From Pseudomonadota bacterium (GTDB lineage: Bacteria; Pseudomonadota; Gammaproteobacteria; Burkholderiales; Rhodocyclaceae): 64,000 nucleotides of DNA. The notes beneath the pieces were generated by a model. That model searched no databases. It saw only the letters and a list, made by a program, of their open reading frames with translations, and had not been told where the DNA came from. Each line of letters opens with the position of its first letter. The first letter of the stretch is position 1. The stretch lies in the NCBI GenBank assembly GCA_018241695.1, contig JAFEDH010000004.1, positions 124,001-188,000 of the forward strand, in the 5' to 3' direction. Of this stretch, positions 1-8,910 are shown piece after piece. A program made the translations under genes and the position numbers.

Positions 1-899
1 ATGGTCCAGGACGCCAGATTGTCCAGCGCGGTGCCCCACAGCACGGCTTTCTTGCCGCCCGCATTCATGGCCACGTTGCCGCCGATGCAGGAGGCATCGG
101 CCGAGGTCGGGTCGCAGGCGAATACCAGGCCGGCCGCTTCGGCCGCATCCATGACGTTGCGGGTGACCAGCCCGGCGCCGGTCCGTATGGTGGCGTAGGG
201 CCGGTTCAGTCCGGGCAGGACGGTCTGCTCCACCGGCCCCATGTCGATCAGCTTTTCGGTATTGATGACCACCGAGCGAGGGGTCAGCGGCACCGCGCCA
301 CCGGTATAGCCGGTGCCGCCGCCGCGCGGGATGATGGTCAGCTCCAGTTCGATGCAGTCGCGCACCAGCGGGGCGATTTCCTCCTCGGTGTCCGGGGTGA
401 GGACAACAAAGGGATATTCGACGCGCCAGTCGGTGGCATCGGTGACATGGGATACCCGGGCGAGGCCGTCAAAGCAGATGTTGTCGCGCCGGGTATGGCG
501 GGAAAGCACCTTGAGCGCCTTCTTGCGGCGCCGGGCGGTATCCTCGAACCAGGCCTCGAAACGCACCACGGCGGCATTGGCGGCGGTGAGCAGTTGCGCC
601 ACGGCAGGGTTGCCGGCGCGCCGCTTTTCGATTTCACCGAGGCGATGGCGCAAGGCCGATATCAGCGCTTCGCGTCGCTCCCGGTTGGCGAGCAGATCAT
701 CTTCCAGATAGGGGTTGCGCTGCACTACCCAGATATCGCCCAGCACTTCATACAGCATGCGTGCCGAGCGGCCGGTCACGCGCTGGCCGCGCAGTTCGTC
801 GAGCACCTGCCAGGCTTCGGCGCCTAGCAGCCGGATGGCGATTTCCCGGTCGGAAAAAGAAGTGTAGTTGTAGGGGATTTCGCGCAGGCGGGCGGTCAT
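1..899 (-). CDS. FAD-linked oxidase with N-terminal DUF3683, 5' part only
   Basis: Reading leftwards from an ATG at 897-899, the frame stays open to the window edge, giving about 299 residues of a larger protein. The N-terminus ([15 protein letters not shown]) matches the DUF3683 region found at the head of very large betaproteobacterial FAD/FMN-binding oxidoreductases. Further on, [15 protein letters not shown] is the FAD-binding type 4 signature of D-lactate dehydrogenase/glycolate oxidase-like enzymes, followed by the [10 protein letters not shown] segment of the same fold. Family members usually run past 1200 residues and end in iron-sulfur and GlpC-like domains, so most of the gene lies outside. 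The family is thought to oxidise a 2-hydroxy acid; the substrate cannot be told from this part. Confidence 0.87.
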   Translation of the reverse strand, partial: MTARLREIPYNYTSFSDREIAIRLLGAEAWQVLDELRGQRVTGRSARMLYEVLGDIWVVQRNPYLEDDLLANRERREALISALRHRLGEIEKRRAGNPAVAQLLTAANAAVVRFEAWFEDTARRRKKALKVLSRHTRRDNICFDGLARVSHVTDATDWRVEYPFVVLTPDTEEEIAPLVRDCIELELTIIPRGGGTGYTGGAVPLTPRSVVINTEKLIDMGPVEQTVLPGLNRPYATIRTGAGLVTRNVMDAAEAAGLVFACDPTSADASCIGGNVAMNAGGKKAVLWGTALDNLASWT

Positions 900-1010
900 G
901 ACGGTGAACCGGGGGTCACTAAAGGCGGCATTTTAGGCTATCGCGCTGCAACATGCAGCCGCCACAAGCCCCTCATGTCGGTGGGGATTCAGCGGCTTCC
1001 ACGGGGCCGG

Positions 1011-1949
1011 TCAGGGCGTCAGCACCACCTTGATGGCGCCTGCCGCCCGGTTTCCGGCCATGGCAAAGGCATCGACCGCCGCGTCCAGCGGCATGCTGTG
1101 GGTGATGATGGCGCGGGCAATCTGGGGCCGGCCGGCAAGAAGCGTGGCCGCTACATCCACGTCACGCCCCAGCCCATTACGGCCGTAGGTGGAGGCGGGC
1201 AGAATGCGGATCTCCTTCATGCAGACCTCGAATGCCGGCAGTTTGAGCCCGCCCCAGTAGGTGGCCAGCAGTAGCAGGGTGCCGCGGGCCCGGCACAGGC
1301 CGACGGCCTGCGCCACCGCCTCGTCGGTCCCGGCGCAGTCGATGACGAAATCGTATTCACCCTCCACGCCGATCTTCGCGCCCAGGCGCTCGCCAGCAAG
1401 TTTCTGGGCGTCGTGGCGGGCGGCCAGATGCACATGCGCCGTGGAAGCCGTGGCTGCGGCCACGGCACACTGGCCGATGGAGCCACCACCGATCACGGCG
1501 ACACGGTGATGGGGTCGCAGACCCAGCATGCTGACGCCATGCACCGCCACTGCCAGAGGCTCCACCAGGCATGCGTCGGCAACCGGAATGCTGGCCGGCA
1601 GGGGCACCAGGGCACGGGCCGGGACCACGATTTCCTCGGCCATCCCGCCGTCCAGGCCGACCCCGAAGATCATGCCCGGGCCACGCTCGCAGTAGGAATA
1701 TTCACCCGCCACGCAATGCGCGCAGTGGCCGCAGGGCGCCATGGGTTCGATCGCCACCGGAGTGCCGTCCTCGGTGATGCCGGCCATCTCGTGGCCGAGG
1801 GTGGCGGGTAACGGAAAGCCACTGGCGATCATGTGCAGATCCGAACCGCAGATACCGGCTGCGGCGATCCTGACCCGCACCCCGGGACCGCTGGGCGGGG
1901 GTACCTGTTGCAGCACGACGTGACGGTCACAGCAGCGGACGGCTTTCAT
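1011..1949 (-). CDS. Zinc-dependent medium-chain alcohol dehydrogenase
   Basis: A 312-residue MDR-family dehydrogenase. The catalytic-zinc region is visible as CGSDLH near residue 34 and GHE near 53. The structural zinc lobe shows the cysteine cluster CGHCAHC followed by a fourth cysteine at EYSYC. The Rossmann fold carries GGGSIG around residue 152. It is slightly shorter than the usual 340-350 residues, mostly in loops. The closest general resemblance is to L-idonate/threonine/sorbitol dehydrogenase-type enzymes, which oxidise a secondary alcohol with NAD(P); the substrate is not inferable. It is transcribed towards the FAD oxidase, with 111 bases between them, and away from ptsH. Confidence 0.85.
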   Translation of the reverse strand: MKAVRCCDRHVVLQQVPPPSGPGVRVRIAAAGICGSDLHMIASGFPLPATLGHEMAGITEDGTPVAIEPMAPCGHCAHCVAGEYSYCERGPGMIFGVGLDGGMAEEIVVPARALVPLPASIPVADACLVEPLAVAVHGVSMLGLRPHHRVAVIGGGSIGQCAVAAATASTAHVHLAARHDAQKLAGERLGAKIGVEGEYDFVIDCAGTDEAVAQAVGLCRARGTLLLLATYWGGLKLPAFEVCMKEIRILPASTYGRNGLGRDVDVAATLLAGRPQIARAIITHSMPLDAAVDAFAMAGNRAAGAIKVVLTP

Positions 1950-2139
1950 GGCGGATTTCTCCGGAGGGGTGTACGCAGCACCATATCACGGACCCACCGG
2001 CATTCCCGTGGCCGCGACGCGATGCAGGCACCGGAACGGCACCATTCGACAGCAGGGGCCGGCTCCAATAAACTAGGCCCGGACCGTTCGATCCGCCGGG
2101 AGGAGGCGGGGCGCATACACAAGAGGACAAGGGGGTATC

Positions 2140-2409
2140 GTGCCGAAACAGGAAGCCGAAATCGTGAACAAGCTGGGGCTCCATGCGCGGGCTTCGGCCA
2201 AGCTGACGCAACTGGCGGGCAGTTACCCCTGTGAAGTCTGGATGGAGCGTAATGGCCGCCGTATCAATGCCAAAAGCATCATGGGGGTGATGATGCTGGC
2301 GGCGGGAAAGGGCGCGACGGTCACCCTCGACTGTGAGGGCGAGCAGGCCGATGAAGCCTTGCAGGCCATCCTGGCCCTGATCGCAGACAAATTCGGCGAG
2401 GGCGAATGA
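2140..2409 (+). CDS. ptsH: Phosphocarrier protein HPr
   Basis: An 89-residue HPr. His15 lies in KLGLHARAS, the site phosphorylated by Enzyme I, and Ser46 in AKSIMGVMM is the position targeted by HPr kinase in organisms that have one. The start is GTG at 2140, preceded by a purine-rich AGAGGACAAGGGGG ribosome-binding stretch. The gene lies 19 bases upstream of ptsI, so the two form one operon. In betaproteobacteria this pair usually serves a regulatory phosphotransferase chain, often with a mannose-type EIIA next door. No EII component is visible here, so the phosphate acceptor must be encoded elsewhere. Confidence 0.95.
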   Translation: MPKQEAEIVNKLGLHARASAKLTQLAGSYPCEVWMERNGRRINAKSIMGVMMLAAGKGATVTLDCEGEQADEALQAILALIADKFGEGE

Positions 2410-2428
2410 TGTCCGGGAGCTGCCGGGG

Positions 2429-4165
2429 ATGAGCTTTGCCATTCACGGCCTGGCGGTCTCTTCGGGTATCGCCATCGGGCGCGCCCATCTGATTTCCAAT
2501 GCCACGCTGGAGGTGGCGCAGTACCAGTTGCGGGAACGGGATATCCCCGCCGAGATCGACCGCCTCGATGCGGCCTTCACGGTGGTGCGTGCCGAGGTGG
2601 ATACCCTGCGCGCCGAAGCCGCCATGCCGGGTACGCCGGCGGAGATCGAGGCATTTGTCGATCTGCATGCCCTGATTCTGGCCGATCCGCTGCTGGCCGA
2701 GGAGCCCAAGGCGCTGATCCGCGAACGGCGCTGCAACGCCGAATGGGCGCTGGTGCAGCAGATGAATCTGCTCGTGGCCCAGTTCGACGAGATCGATGAC
2801 GCCTATCTGCGCGAGCGTCGCCAGGACATCGTCCAGGTGGTGGAGCGGGTGGTGAAGGCCCTCATGGGCAAGACCCGCAAGCCAGTGCGACGGGGCAAGG
2901 ATGAAAACCTGATCGTAGTGGCGCACGATCTTTCTCCTGCCGATACCATCCAGTTCAAGACACTGCGTATTGGGGGCTTTGTCACTGACCTGGGCGGAGC
3001 CACCTCGCACACCGCGATCGTTGCCCGCAGCCTGGGCATTCCTGCCGTGGTGGGGATGCACCACGCCCGGCCCCTGATCCAGGATGACGATCTTTTGCTG
3101 CTCGATGGCGGGCGCGGTGTACTGATCGTCGACCCGGATGAACGCATCCTGGCCGAATACCGTATCCGCCAGGCTGCGATGGAACTGGAGCGGTCCAGGC
3201 TCAAGCTCCTGAAATCGGCTACGACTGCGACGCTGGACGGTGTTCCGATTTCCCTCCAGGCCAATATCGAACTGCCCCAGGATGTCGAAGCCGCAAAGGT
3301 ATCGGGCGCCGATGGAGTGGGCCTGTTTCGCACCGAATTTCTTTTCATGAACCGGGACGAACTGCCGGACGAGGATGAACAGTTCGAGGCCTATCGCACC
3401 GTGACCCGCGCCATGGGTGGGCGGCCGGTCACCATTCGCACCCTGGACATTGGTGCCGACAAGACGGCCCGGGCGCTGCGGGGTATCGACCGGGTGGCAC
3501 CCAATCCCGCCCTGGGCTTGCGCGCCATTCGCTACTGCCTAGCCGAACCGCAGATTTTTCTCGCCCAGTTGCGCGCCATCTTGCGTGCCTCCCACTCCGG
3601 TCGTGTCCGCATCCTGATCCCCATGCTGGCACATGTGCAGGAGATGGAGCAGACCCTGGCCCTGATCGGCCAGGCCAAGGACCAGTTGCGTGAGCGCCGC
3701 ATCCGGTTCGATGAGGGAATCGAAGTGGGCGGGATGATCGAGATCCCGGCTGCCGCCTTGGCTCTGGGGCCTTTCCTGAAGCATCTGCAATTCCTCTCCC
3801 TGGGTACCAATGACCTGATCCAGTACACCCTGGCCATCGATCGTACCGACGAGGCGGTCGCCCATCTTTACGATCCCCTTCATCCGGCAGTACTGCAGCT
3901 CATCGCCCAGACCATCCAGTCCGGCACCCGGGCGGGGTTGTCCGTGTCGGTGTGCGGGGAGATGGCCGGAGATCCACGCTTCACCCGGCTGCTGGTGGGT
4001 CTGGGGTTGCGTAATTTCTCCATGCCGCCCAATCAGCTGCTGGCCATCAAGCAGCAGATACTCACGGCCGACGACAGCGTGCTTGCCGCCGCGGTACGGC
4101 GCCTGCTGCGACTGGAAGACCCCCGTCGCATCGAGGAAGCATTGCGGCGCATCAATGAAAACTGA
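2429..4165 (+). CDS. ptsI: Phosphoenolpyruvate-protein phosphotransferase (Enzyme I)
   Basis: 578 residues, the normal length. It transfers phosphate from phosphoenolpyruvate to HPr in the cytoplasm. The N-terminal domain has the swivelling phosphohistidine segment GGATSHTAIVAR with His194 as the phosphorylation site. The C-terminal TIM-barrel PEP-binding domain shows LFRTEFLFM, SLGTNDLIQYTLAIDR, and the catalytic cysteine segment SVCGEMAGD. The ATG at 2429 follows ptsH closely, and downstream lies an unrelated oxidoreductase gene. No PTS sugar permease is present in the window, which fits a regulatory rather than a sugar-transporting role, though that is inference. Confidence 0.95.
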   Translation: MSFAIHGLAVSSGIAIGRAHLISNATLEVAQYQLRERDIPAEIDRLDAAFTVVRAEVDTLRAEAAMPGTPAEIEAFVDLHALILADPLLAEEPKALIRERRCNAEWALVQQMNLLVAQFDEIDDAYLRERRQDIVQVVERVVKALMGKTRKPVRRGKDENLIVVAHDLSPADTIQFKTLRIGGFVTDLGGATSHTAIVARSLGIPAVVGMHHARPLIQDDDLLLLDGGRGVLIVDPDERILAEYRIRQAAMELERSRLKLLKSATTATLDGVPISLQANIELPQDVEAAKVSGADGVGLFRTEFLFMNRDELPDEDEQFEAYRTVTRAMGGRPVTIRTLDIGADKTARALRGIDRVAPNPALGLRAIRYCLAEPQIFLAQLRAILRASHSGRVRILIPMLAHVQEMEQTLALIGQAKDQLRERRIRFDEGIEVGGMIEIPAAALALGPFLKHLQFLSLGTNDLIQYTLAIDRTDEAVAHLYDPLHPAVLQLIAQTIQSGTRAGLSVSVCGEMAGDPRFTRLLVGLGLRNFSMPPNQLLAIKQQILTADDSVLAAAVRRLLRLEDPRRIEEALRRINEN

Positions 4166-4229
4166 TTCAGTTATAAAATAACCGCATTAAATCGGGCGCG
4201 GATCCTGATCCGTGCCGTCAGGAGGAGTG

Positions 4230-5093
4230 ATGCAGTACGGGTTGTCCATCGCATTTTCCGCGCCGTCGGAATACAGTGCACTGGCCCGGGCGGCCGAGGA
4301 CGCGGGGTTTTCCTGGGTGACGCTGGCCGATCACCTGCTCTATCCGCAGCAGTTGTCGGTACCCTATCCCTATACCCCGGACGGCAAGCCCCGCTTCGCC
4401 GACAGCGACGCCTTTCCGGAGCCGTGGACCGCCATTACGGCGATGGCCCAGCACACCCGGCATATCCGCTTCTATACCAACATCTATGTGCTGCCGGCGC
4501 GCAATGCCTTTCATGTGGCCAAGGCCCTCTCCACCACGGCGGTTTTCACGGAGGGACGGATCGCCCTGGGAGTGGGCATGGGCTGGATGCCGGAGGAATT
4601 CGCCGCATCGGGTCAGCCCTTCGGGCGGCGTGGCCGACATGCCGACGAGATGCTGGCGGTGATGAAAAAACTATGGACCGGCGAATGGGCCGAACACCAT
4701 GGCGAGTTTTACGATTTTGCGCCGGTGCGCATGCTGCCGGCACCGCCGCAACCCATTCCGGTGTTTATTGGCGGTATTTCCGAGCCGGCCATGAAACGCG
4801 CCGTGCGTCATGATGGCTGGATTTCCGATCTGCACACCATGGCCGAACTCAAGGAATTGCTGGACCGGATGTGGTCCCTGCGCGCCGAACATGGGGCGGG
4901 GAGGGACGGCTTCCAGGTGCTTTGCTTCAATCCGCTGGATGCGGTCACCCCCGAAAGTCATGCCCGGCTCGAATCCTGGGGAGTGACCACGATCACCACC
5001 ATGCCCTGGGCGCGGGAAGCGCTGCAAGGGCCGGTGAGCCTGGCACGCAAGCTCCAGTCCATCCAGGAATTTTCCGCCATCTTCATCCGCTGA
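4230..5093 (+). CDS. Luciferase-like (LLM) flavin/F420-dependent oxidoreductase
   Basis: A 287-residue luciferase-family TIM-barrel protein. Recognisable parts are the N-terminal AEDAGFSWVTLADHL, the central GRIALGVGMGWMPEEF, and the substrate-loop region PIPVFIGG. The start is placed at ATG 4230 because AGGAGG at 4220-4225 sits just before it; an in-frame GTG at 4212 would place that ribosome-binding site inside the gene. A six-base inverted repeat (CGGATC/GATCCG, 4199-4212) lies just upstream. Members use reduced FMN or F420; which one applies here is not visible. It is followed after 7 bases by a SnoaL-like gene and then a PQQ dehydrogenase, so the three probably act in one oxidative pathway. 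Confidence 0.85.
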   Translation: MQYGLSIAFSAPSEYSALARAAEDAGFSWVTLADHLLYPQQLSVPYPYTPDGKPRFADSDAFPEPWTAITAMAQHTRHIRFYTNIYVLPARNAFHVAKALSTTAVFTEGRIALGVGMGWMPEEFAASGQPFGRRGRHADEMLAVMKKLWTGEWAEHHGEFYDFAPVRMLPAPPQPIPVFIGGISEPAMKRAVRHDGWISDLHTMAELKELLDRMWSLRAEHGAGRDGFQVLCFNPLDAVTPESHARLESWGVTTITTMPWAREALQGPVSLARKLQSIQEFSAIFIR

Positions 5094-5100
5094 GGTTGTC

Positions 5101-5520
5101 ATGATGCTCTCGCACACGCAGCATATAGAGATTGCCCGCCGCCATGCCGAGGCCGAGGGGGCCGGCGATCTGGATGCCACCCTCGCCACCATGGATCCGG
5201 ACCCGGTGTACTACTTTCATCCGCTGGACAGAAAGTTCACCGGCATGGCGGCAACGCGTCGCTATTACGAACATTTTCTCAGTGATTTCAAGCCCCGCAT
5301 TCGTGGCATTGAGTTCCATTCCGAAATGATCGGATCCGAGGGGCTTGCCCAGGAATACACCCTGCAGCTGGCGCATGACGATGGCACTGTGCATCCGCAC
5401 CGCATTCTCGGTGTGCTGCTGTTTGGCGTGCGGGGCCTGGCCGGCGAGCGGCTTTACTCCGACGATACTCTTTTCCGCTTTCTGACCGGCCCCCTGTGGG
5501 ACCAGCTCGAAACACTCTGA
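5101..5520 (+). CDS. SnoaL-like / NTF2-fold polyketide-cyclase-type protein
   Basis: A 139-residue cytoplasmic protein of NTF2/SnoaL type. It has the typical opening helix (AEAEGAGDLDATLATM), the aromatic HPLDRKFTGM turn, and the alternating strands expected of the cone-shaped fold. Such proteins act as small isomerases, hydratases or dehydratases, or only bind ligands. No catalytic set can be assigned with confidence. It starts 7 bases after the luciferase-like oxidoreductase and is followed by the PQQ dehydrogenase 36 bases later, suggesting a shared substrate. Codon use is like its neighbours. Confidence 0.75.
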   Translation: MMLSHTQHIEIARRHAEAEGAGDLDATLATMDPDPVYYFHPLDRKFTGMAATRRYYEHFLSDFKPRIRGIEFHSEMIGSEGLAQEYTLQLAHDDGTVHPHRILGVLLFGVRGLAGERLYSDDTLFRFLTGPLWDQLETL

Positions 5521-5556
5521 CCGCCCCCGGTCATTTCTCGCCTGACAGGAGTTTCC

Positions 5557-7659
5557 ATGAACAGGACATTCAAATCCTTCCTCGCCGCCGCCATGCTCTG
5601 CGCCTTCACGCACACGCCGCTGATGGCGGCGACCGTGGTGGACAACAAAACGCTGACCAGTGATCCGGACGGACATGACTGGGCCAGCTACGGCCGCCTT
5701 TTCGACGAGCAGCGCTTCAGCCCCCTGCGTCAGGTGAATGCCGCCAACATCAAGCGCCTTGGCCTGGCCTGGGATCTCGAACTGCCGGATACCAACAATG
5801 TGACCACGGTGCCTCTTGAAGTGGATGGCGTCATCTACTTCGCCGCCGGATACAGCGTGATTCACGCCGTCGACGCCCGGACTGGCAAGCTCCTGTGGCG
5901 CTACGACCCCGAGGTGCCCAAGGTGGCGGGCCGCAAATTGCGTCTGGGCTGGGGCAGCCGTGGCATCGCTTTCTGGAAGGGGCGCGTGTATGTGGGCACG
6001 ATTGATGGCCGGCTAATCGCGGTGGATGCCAAAACCGGCAAGGCGGCCTGGAGCGTGATGACCGTGGGCAAGGACGATGCCCGCTACATCACCGGTGCCC
6101 CAAGGGTTTTCAACGGCAAGGTCATCATCGGCCATGGTGGTGCCGACTTCGGTCCCGTGCGCGGTTATGTCACGACCTACGATGCCGCGACGGGGAAGGA
6201 ACTCTGGCGCTTCTACATCGTGCCCGGTAATCCGGCGGACGGATTCGAGAACAAGGCCATGGAAATGGCGGCCAAGACCTGGAAGGGCGAGTGGTGGAAA
6301 TTCGGTGGCGGCGGCACGGTATGGAACGCCATGACCTACGATCCGGAATTCAATCGCATCTATCTGGGCACCGGCAACGGCGCACCCTGGAACCAGAAGA
6401 TTCGCAGCCCCGGTGGTGGCGACAACCTTTTCCTTTGTTCCGTGGTGGCGCTCGATGCCGATACCGGTGAATATGTCTGGCACTACCAGACCAATCCGGG
6501 AGAGACCTGGGATTACAACTCCGCGATGGACATGATCCTGGCCACGCTGGAAATCGACGGCAAGCCGCGCAAGGTCATACTGCATGCGCCCAAGAACGGA
6601 TTTTTTTATGTGATCGACCGGGAGACGGGAAAACTGATTTCGGCCGAGAAGATCGGCAAGGTCAATTGGGCCGAGAAGATCGATCTGACCACGGGCCGCC
6701 CGGTGGAAAATCCCGAAGCACGCTATCCGGACGGCAAGGCGCTGGTCTGGCCCAACAACGCAGGGGTGCATGGCTGGTATCCCATGGCCTTCAATCCGAA
6801 TACCGGACTGACCTATATTCCGGTGACCCATATGGCGGGTTACTACAACGATCAGGGGGTGGACTTCAAGCACTGGCGCTTCCCGGATCATCCCGAATTC
6901 AGCACCGGCCTTGCCGACCTTGACCATTCCTCCAGCGAAGTACCCAAGGATGCCGGCACCTCCGCCCTGCTGGCCTGGGATCCGGTGCATCAGAAACAGG
7001 CCTGGCGTCAGCCGACACCGGGTGCCTGGAGCGGGGGCGTGCTGACCACTGCCGGCAATCTGGTGTTTCAGAGCGATGCCGATGGCAAGCTCAAGGCGTA
7101 CGCCGCCGATACGGGCAAGATGCTGTGGAGCTACTATCTGGGCGTGGGTTCCCTTTCCGCCCCCATCACCTATACCGTGGGCGGCAAGCAATACATCTCG
7201 ATTCTGGCCGGCTGGATGGGCGCCCAGGCCGCCATGGGCGGGCTTACGGCCCAGCATGGCTGGGTCGGCCGCAGCCATCCCCGCCGTCTGCTGACCTTCG
7301 TCCTTGATGGCAAGGCCATTCTGCCGCCTTCACCCCCGCCCGCGCAGCCAGTGCCCGTGGACGATCCGGGTTTTGTCGTGGATCCGGCCAAGGCCGCGCG
7401 TGGTGGTGAAATCTACGGCCGGAACTGTGTGACCTGCCACGGTATCGGTGCCGTGGCCGGCGGCTATGCACCGGATCTCCGGGCATCCCCGATTCCCCTC
7501 TCCTCCGAGGCCTTCGACCAGATCGTGCGCAAGGGCGGGTTGCTGGATAAGGGCATGCCCCGCTTCGACGAGTTCAGCGACGATGATCTGGAGTCCCTGC
7601 GCAACTACCTGCGGGCACGGGCACGTGCCGCAATTGACAAGGGGCAGGCCGCTCGGTAG
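5557..7659 (+). CDS. PQQ-dependent alcohol dehydrogenase with C-terminal cytochrome c (quinohemoprotein type)
   Basis: A 700-residue exported enzyme: signal peptide to about residue 25, an eight-bladed PQQ propeller, then a cytochrome c domain with CVTCH at residues 624-628. The periplasmic reaction is oxidation of an alcohol, with electrons passing from PQQ to haem. The propeller shows GTGNGAPW (Asn274, metal ligand position) and TWDYN (Asp319, catalytic base position). Two usual features are missing. The vicinal cysteine pair that forms the disulfide ring over PQQ is absent; the segment around 128-135 reads RLGWGSRG. The usual glutamate metal ligand is an aspartate (Asp197 in GGADFGP). The residue two after the catalytic Asp is Asn, not the Asp of lanthanide enzymes. 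The substrate is unknown. Confidence 0.92.
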   Translation: MNRTFKSFLAAAMLCAFTHTPLMAATVVDNKTLTSDPDGHDWASYGRLFDEQRFSPLRQVNAANIKRLGLAWDLELPDTNNVTTVPLEVDGVIYFAAGYSVIHAVDARTGKLLWRYDPEVPKVAGRKLRLGWGSRGIAFWKGRVYVGTIDGRLIAVDAKTGKAAWSVMTVGKDDARYITGAPRVFNGKVIIGHGGADFGPVRGYVTTYDAATGKELWRFYIVPGNPADGFENKAMEMAAKTWKGEWWKFGGGGTVWNAMTYDPEFNRIYLGTGNGAPWNQKIRSPGGGDNLFLCSVVALDADTGEYVWHYQTNPGETWDYNSAMDMILATLEIDGKPRKVILHAPKNGFFYVIDRETGKLISAEKIGKVNWAEKIDLTTGRPVENPEARYPDGKALVWPNNAGVHGWYPMAFNPNTGLTYIPVTHMAGYYNDQGVDFKHWRFPDHPEFSTGLADLDHSSSEVPKDAGTSALLAWDPVHQKQAWRQPTPGAWSGGVLTTAGNLVFQSDADGKLKAYAADTGKMLWSYYLGVGSLSAPITYTVGGKQYISILAGWMGAQAAMGGLTAQHGWVGRSHPRRLLTFVLDGKAILPPSPPPAQPVPVDDPGFVVDPAKAARGGEIYGRNCVTCHGIGAVAGGYAPDLRASPIPLSSEAFDQIVRKGGLLDKGMPRFDEFSDDDLESLRNYLRARARAAIDKGQAAR

Positions 7660-7671
7660 CCTTCGCCCTGT

Positions 7672-7725
7672 TCGCGCCGATTTGAACTCAGCTTGCAGGC
7701 GCTTGATAAATGTGGCTAAAGCGAG
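7672..7725 (+). promoter_or_regulatory. SAM-II riboswitch upstream of metX
   Basis: The leader matches the SAM-II aptamer. GCGCC (7674-7678) pairs with GGCGC (7698-7702) to form P1. The conserved GATTTGAA loop follows, then GCTT (7691-7694), which can pair with AAGC (7719-7722) to close the pseudoknot. The invariant-looking GATAAATGTGGCTAAAG segment follows P1. SAM-II is known to shut down methionine-synthesis genes such as metA and metX when S-adenosylmethionine is bound. Here it lies between the PQQ dehydrogenase stop and metX, 58 bases before the start codon. Confidence 0.92.
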
Positions 7726-7733
7726 GGCGGGGT

Positions 7734-7768
7734 AACCCGGTCCGCGCCTGTCGCCGGCCGGGTTTTTC
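7734..7768 (+). terminator. Rho-independent terminator just after the SAM-II aptamer
   Basis: AACCCGG (7734-7740) pairs with CCGGGTT (7758-7764), followed by a T-run to 7767. It lies between the riboswitch aptamer and the metX ATG at 7783, so it is placed to act as the expression platform for attenuation. It may also end read-through from the upstream dehydrogenase operon. Confidence 0.8.
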
Positions 7769-7782
7769 GTTTTCGGGATCAC

Positions 7783-8910
7783 ATGGATACGGGCAGCAGC
7801 ATTGGTTTGGTGGCGCCCCAGAGCGCTCATTTCAGCACCCCCCTGACCTTGCGCAGCGGGGCGATGATGCCTGCCTTCGATCTGGTCTATGAAACCTACG
7901 GCACCCTCAATGCTGCCAAAAGCAACGCCGTCCTCGTCTGCCATGCGCTTTCCGGTCATCACCATGTGGCCGGACTCCATGCCGACAACCCCGACAGCCT
8001 GGGCTGGTGGGACAACATTGTCGGTCCGGGGCGACCGCTGGATACGGACAAATTCTTCATCGTCGGCGTGAATAATCTGGGTGGCTGCCATGGCTCCACC
8101 GGTCCTTCCAGCATCAATCCGGTCACCGGCAAACCCTGGGGCTCGGACTTCCCCCTGATGGCCGTGGTCGATTGGGTGCGCACCCAGGCCCGGCTGGCGG
8201 ACCTGCTGGGAATCGAGAGCTGGGCCGTGGTCATGGGTGGCAGCCTGGGCGGCATGCAGGCCCTGCGCTGGACAATCACCTTTCCCGAGCGGGTGCGCCA
8301 CGCCCTGGTGATCGCCGCGGCGCCCAAGCTCACCGCACAGAACATCGCCTTCAATGATGTGGCGCGCCAGGCCATTCTCACCGACCCGGATTTCCACGGT
8401 GGTCATTACTACGCGCATGGCACCTATCCGCAACGGGGGCTGCGCCTGGCCCGGATGCTGGGTCACATCACCTATCTGGGTGACCAGCAGATGGACCAGC
8501 GGTTCGGTCGCGAGCTGCGCAATGGCGCTTTCTCCTTCGGCTACGACGTGGAATTCGAGGTGGAGTCCTATCTGCACCACCAGGGTGACAAGTTCGCCGG
8601 TTTCTTCGATGCCAACACCTATCTGCTGATGACCCGGGCGCTGGACTATTTCGATCCGGCCCGGGAAGGCAATGGCGATCTGGCGGCAGCACTGAAGAAG
8701 GCCAGCGCCAGATTCCTCGTCACCGCCTTCAGCTCGGATTGGCGTTTCTCCCCGGCCCGCTCCAAGGAGATCGTCCATGCCCTGCTCAAGAATGGTCAGG
8801 ATGTAAGCTATGCGGAGCTGGATTGCCCTTACGGCCACGATTCCTTTCTCATGCCCGATCCGGACTATCACGCCGTCATCCGGGCCTACCTCGACCGGGT
8901 GAAGCTGTGA
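7783..8910 (+). CDS. metX: Homoserine O-acyltransferase MetX
   Basis: A 375-residue alpha/beta-hydrolase-fold acyltransferase that acylates homoserine in the first committed step of methionine synthesis. The nucleophile is Ser154 in MGGSLGGMQ; Asp319 (FSSDWRFSP) and His352 (YGHDSFL) complete the triad. Family signatures GPSSINP and [12 protein letters not shown] are present. Betaproteobacterial MetX enzymes are often succinyl- rather than acetyltransferases, and the donor is not settled here. It is controlled by the SAM-II riboswitch upstream. The stop overlaps the GTG of metW by four bases, giving translational coupling. Confidence 0.96.
   Translation: MDTGSSIGLVAPQSAHFSTPLTLRSGAMMPAFDLVYETYGTLNAAKSNAVLVCHALSGHHHVAGLHADNPDSLGWWDNIVGPGRPLDTDKFFIVGVNNLGGCHGSTGPSSINPVTGKPWGSDFPLMAVVDWVRTQARLADLLGIESWAVVMGGSLGGMQALRWTITFPERVRHALVIAAAPKLTAQNIAFNDVARQAILTDPDFHGGHYYAHGTYPQRGLRLARMLGHITYLGDQQMDQRFGRELRNGAFSFGYDVEFEVESYLHHQGDKFAGFFDANTYLLMTRALDYFDPAREGNGDLAAALKKASARFLVTAFSSDWRFSPARSKEIVHALLKNGQDVSYAELDCPYGHDSFLMPDPDYHAVIRAYLDRVKL

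Noticed and set aside
2140..4165. A complete sugar phosphotransferase locus
   Set aside because: Only HPr and Enzyme I are present; no EII permease or sugar enzyme is in the window.
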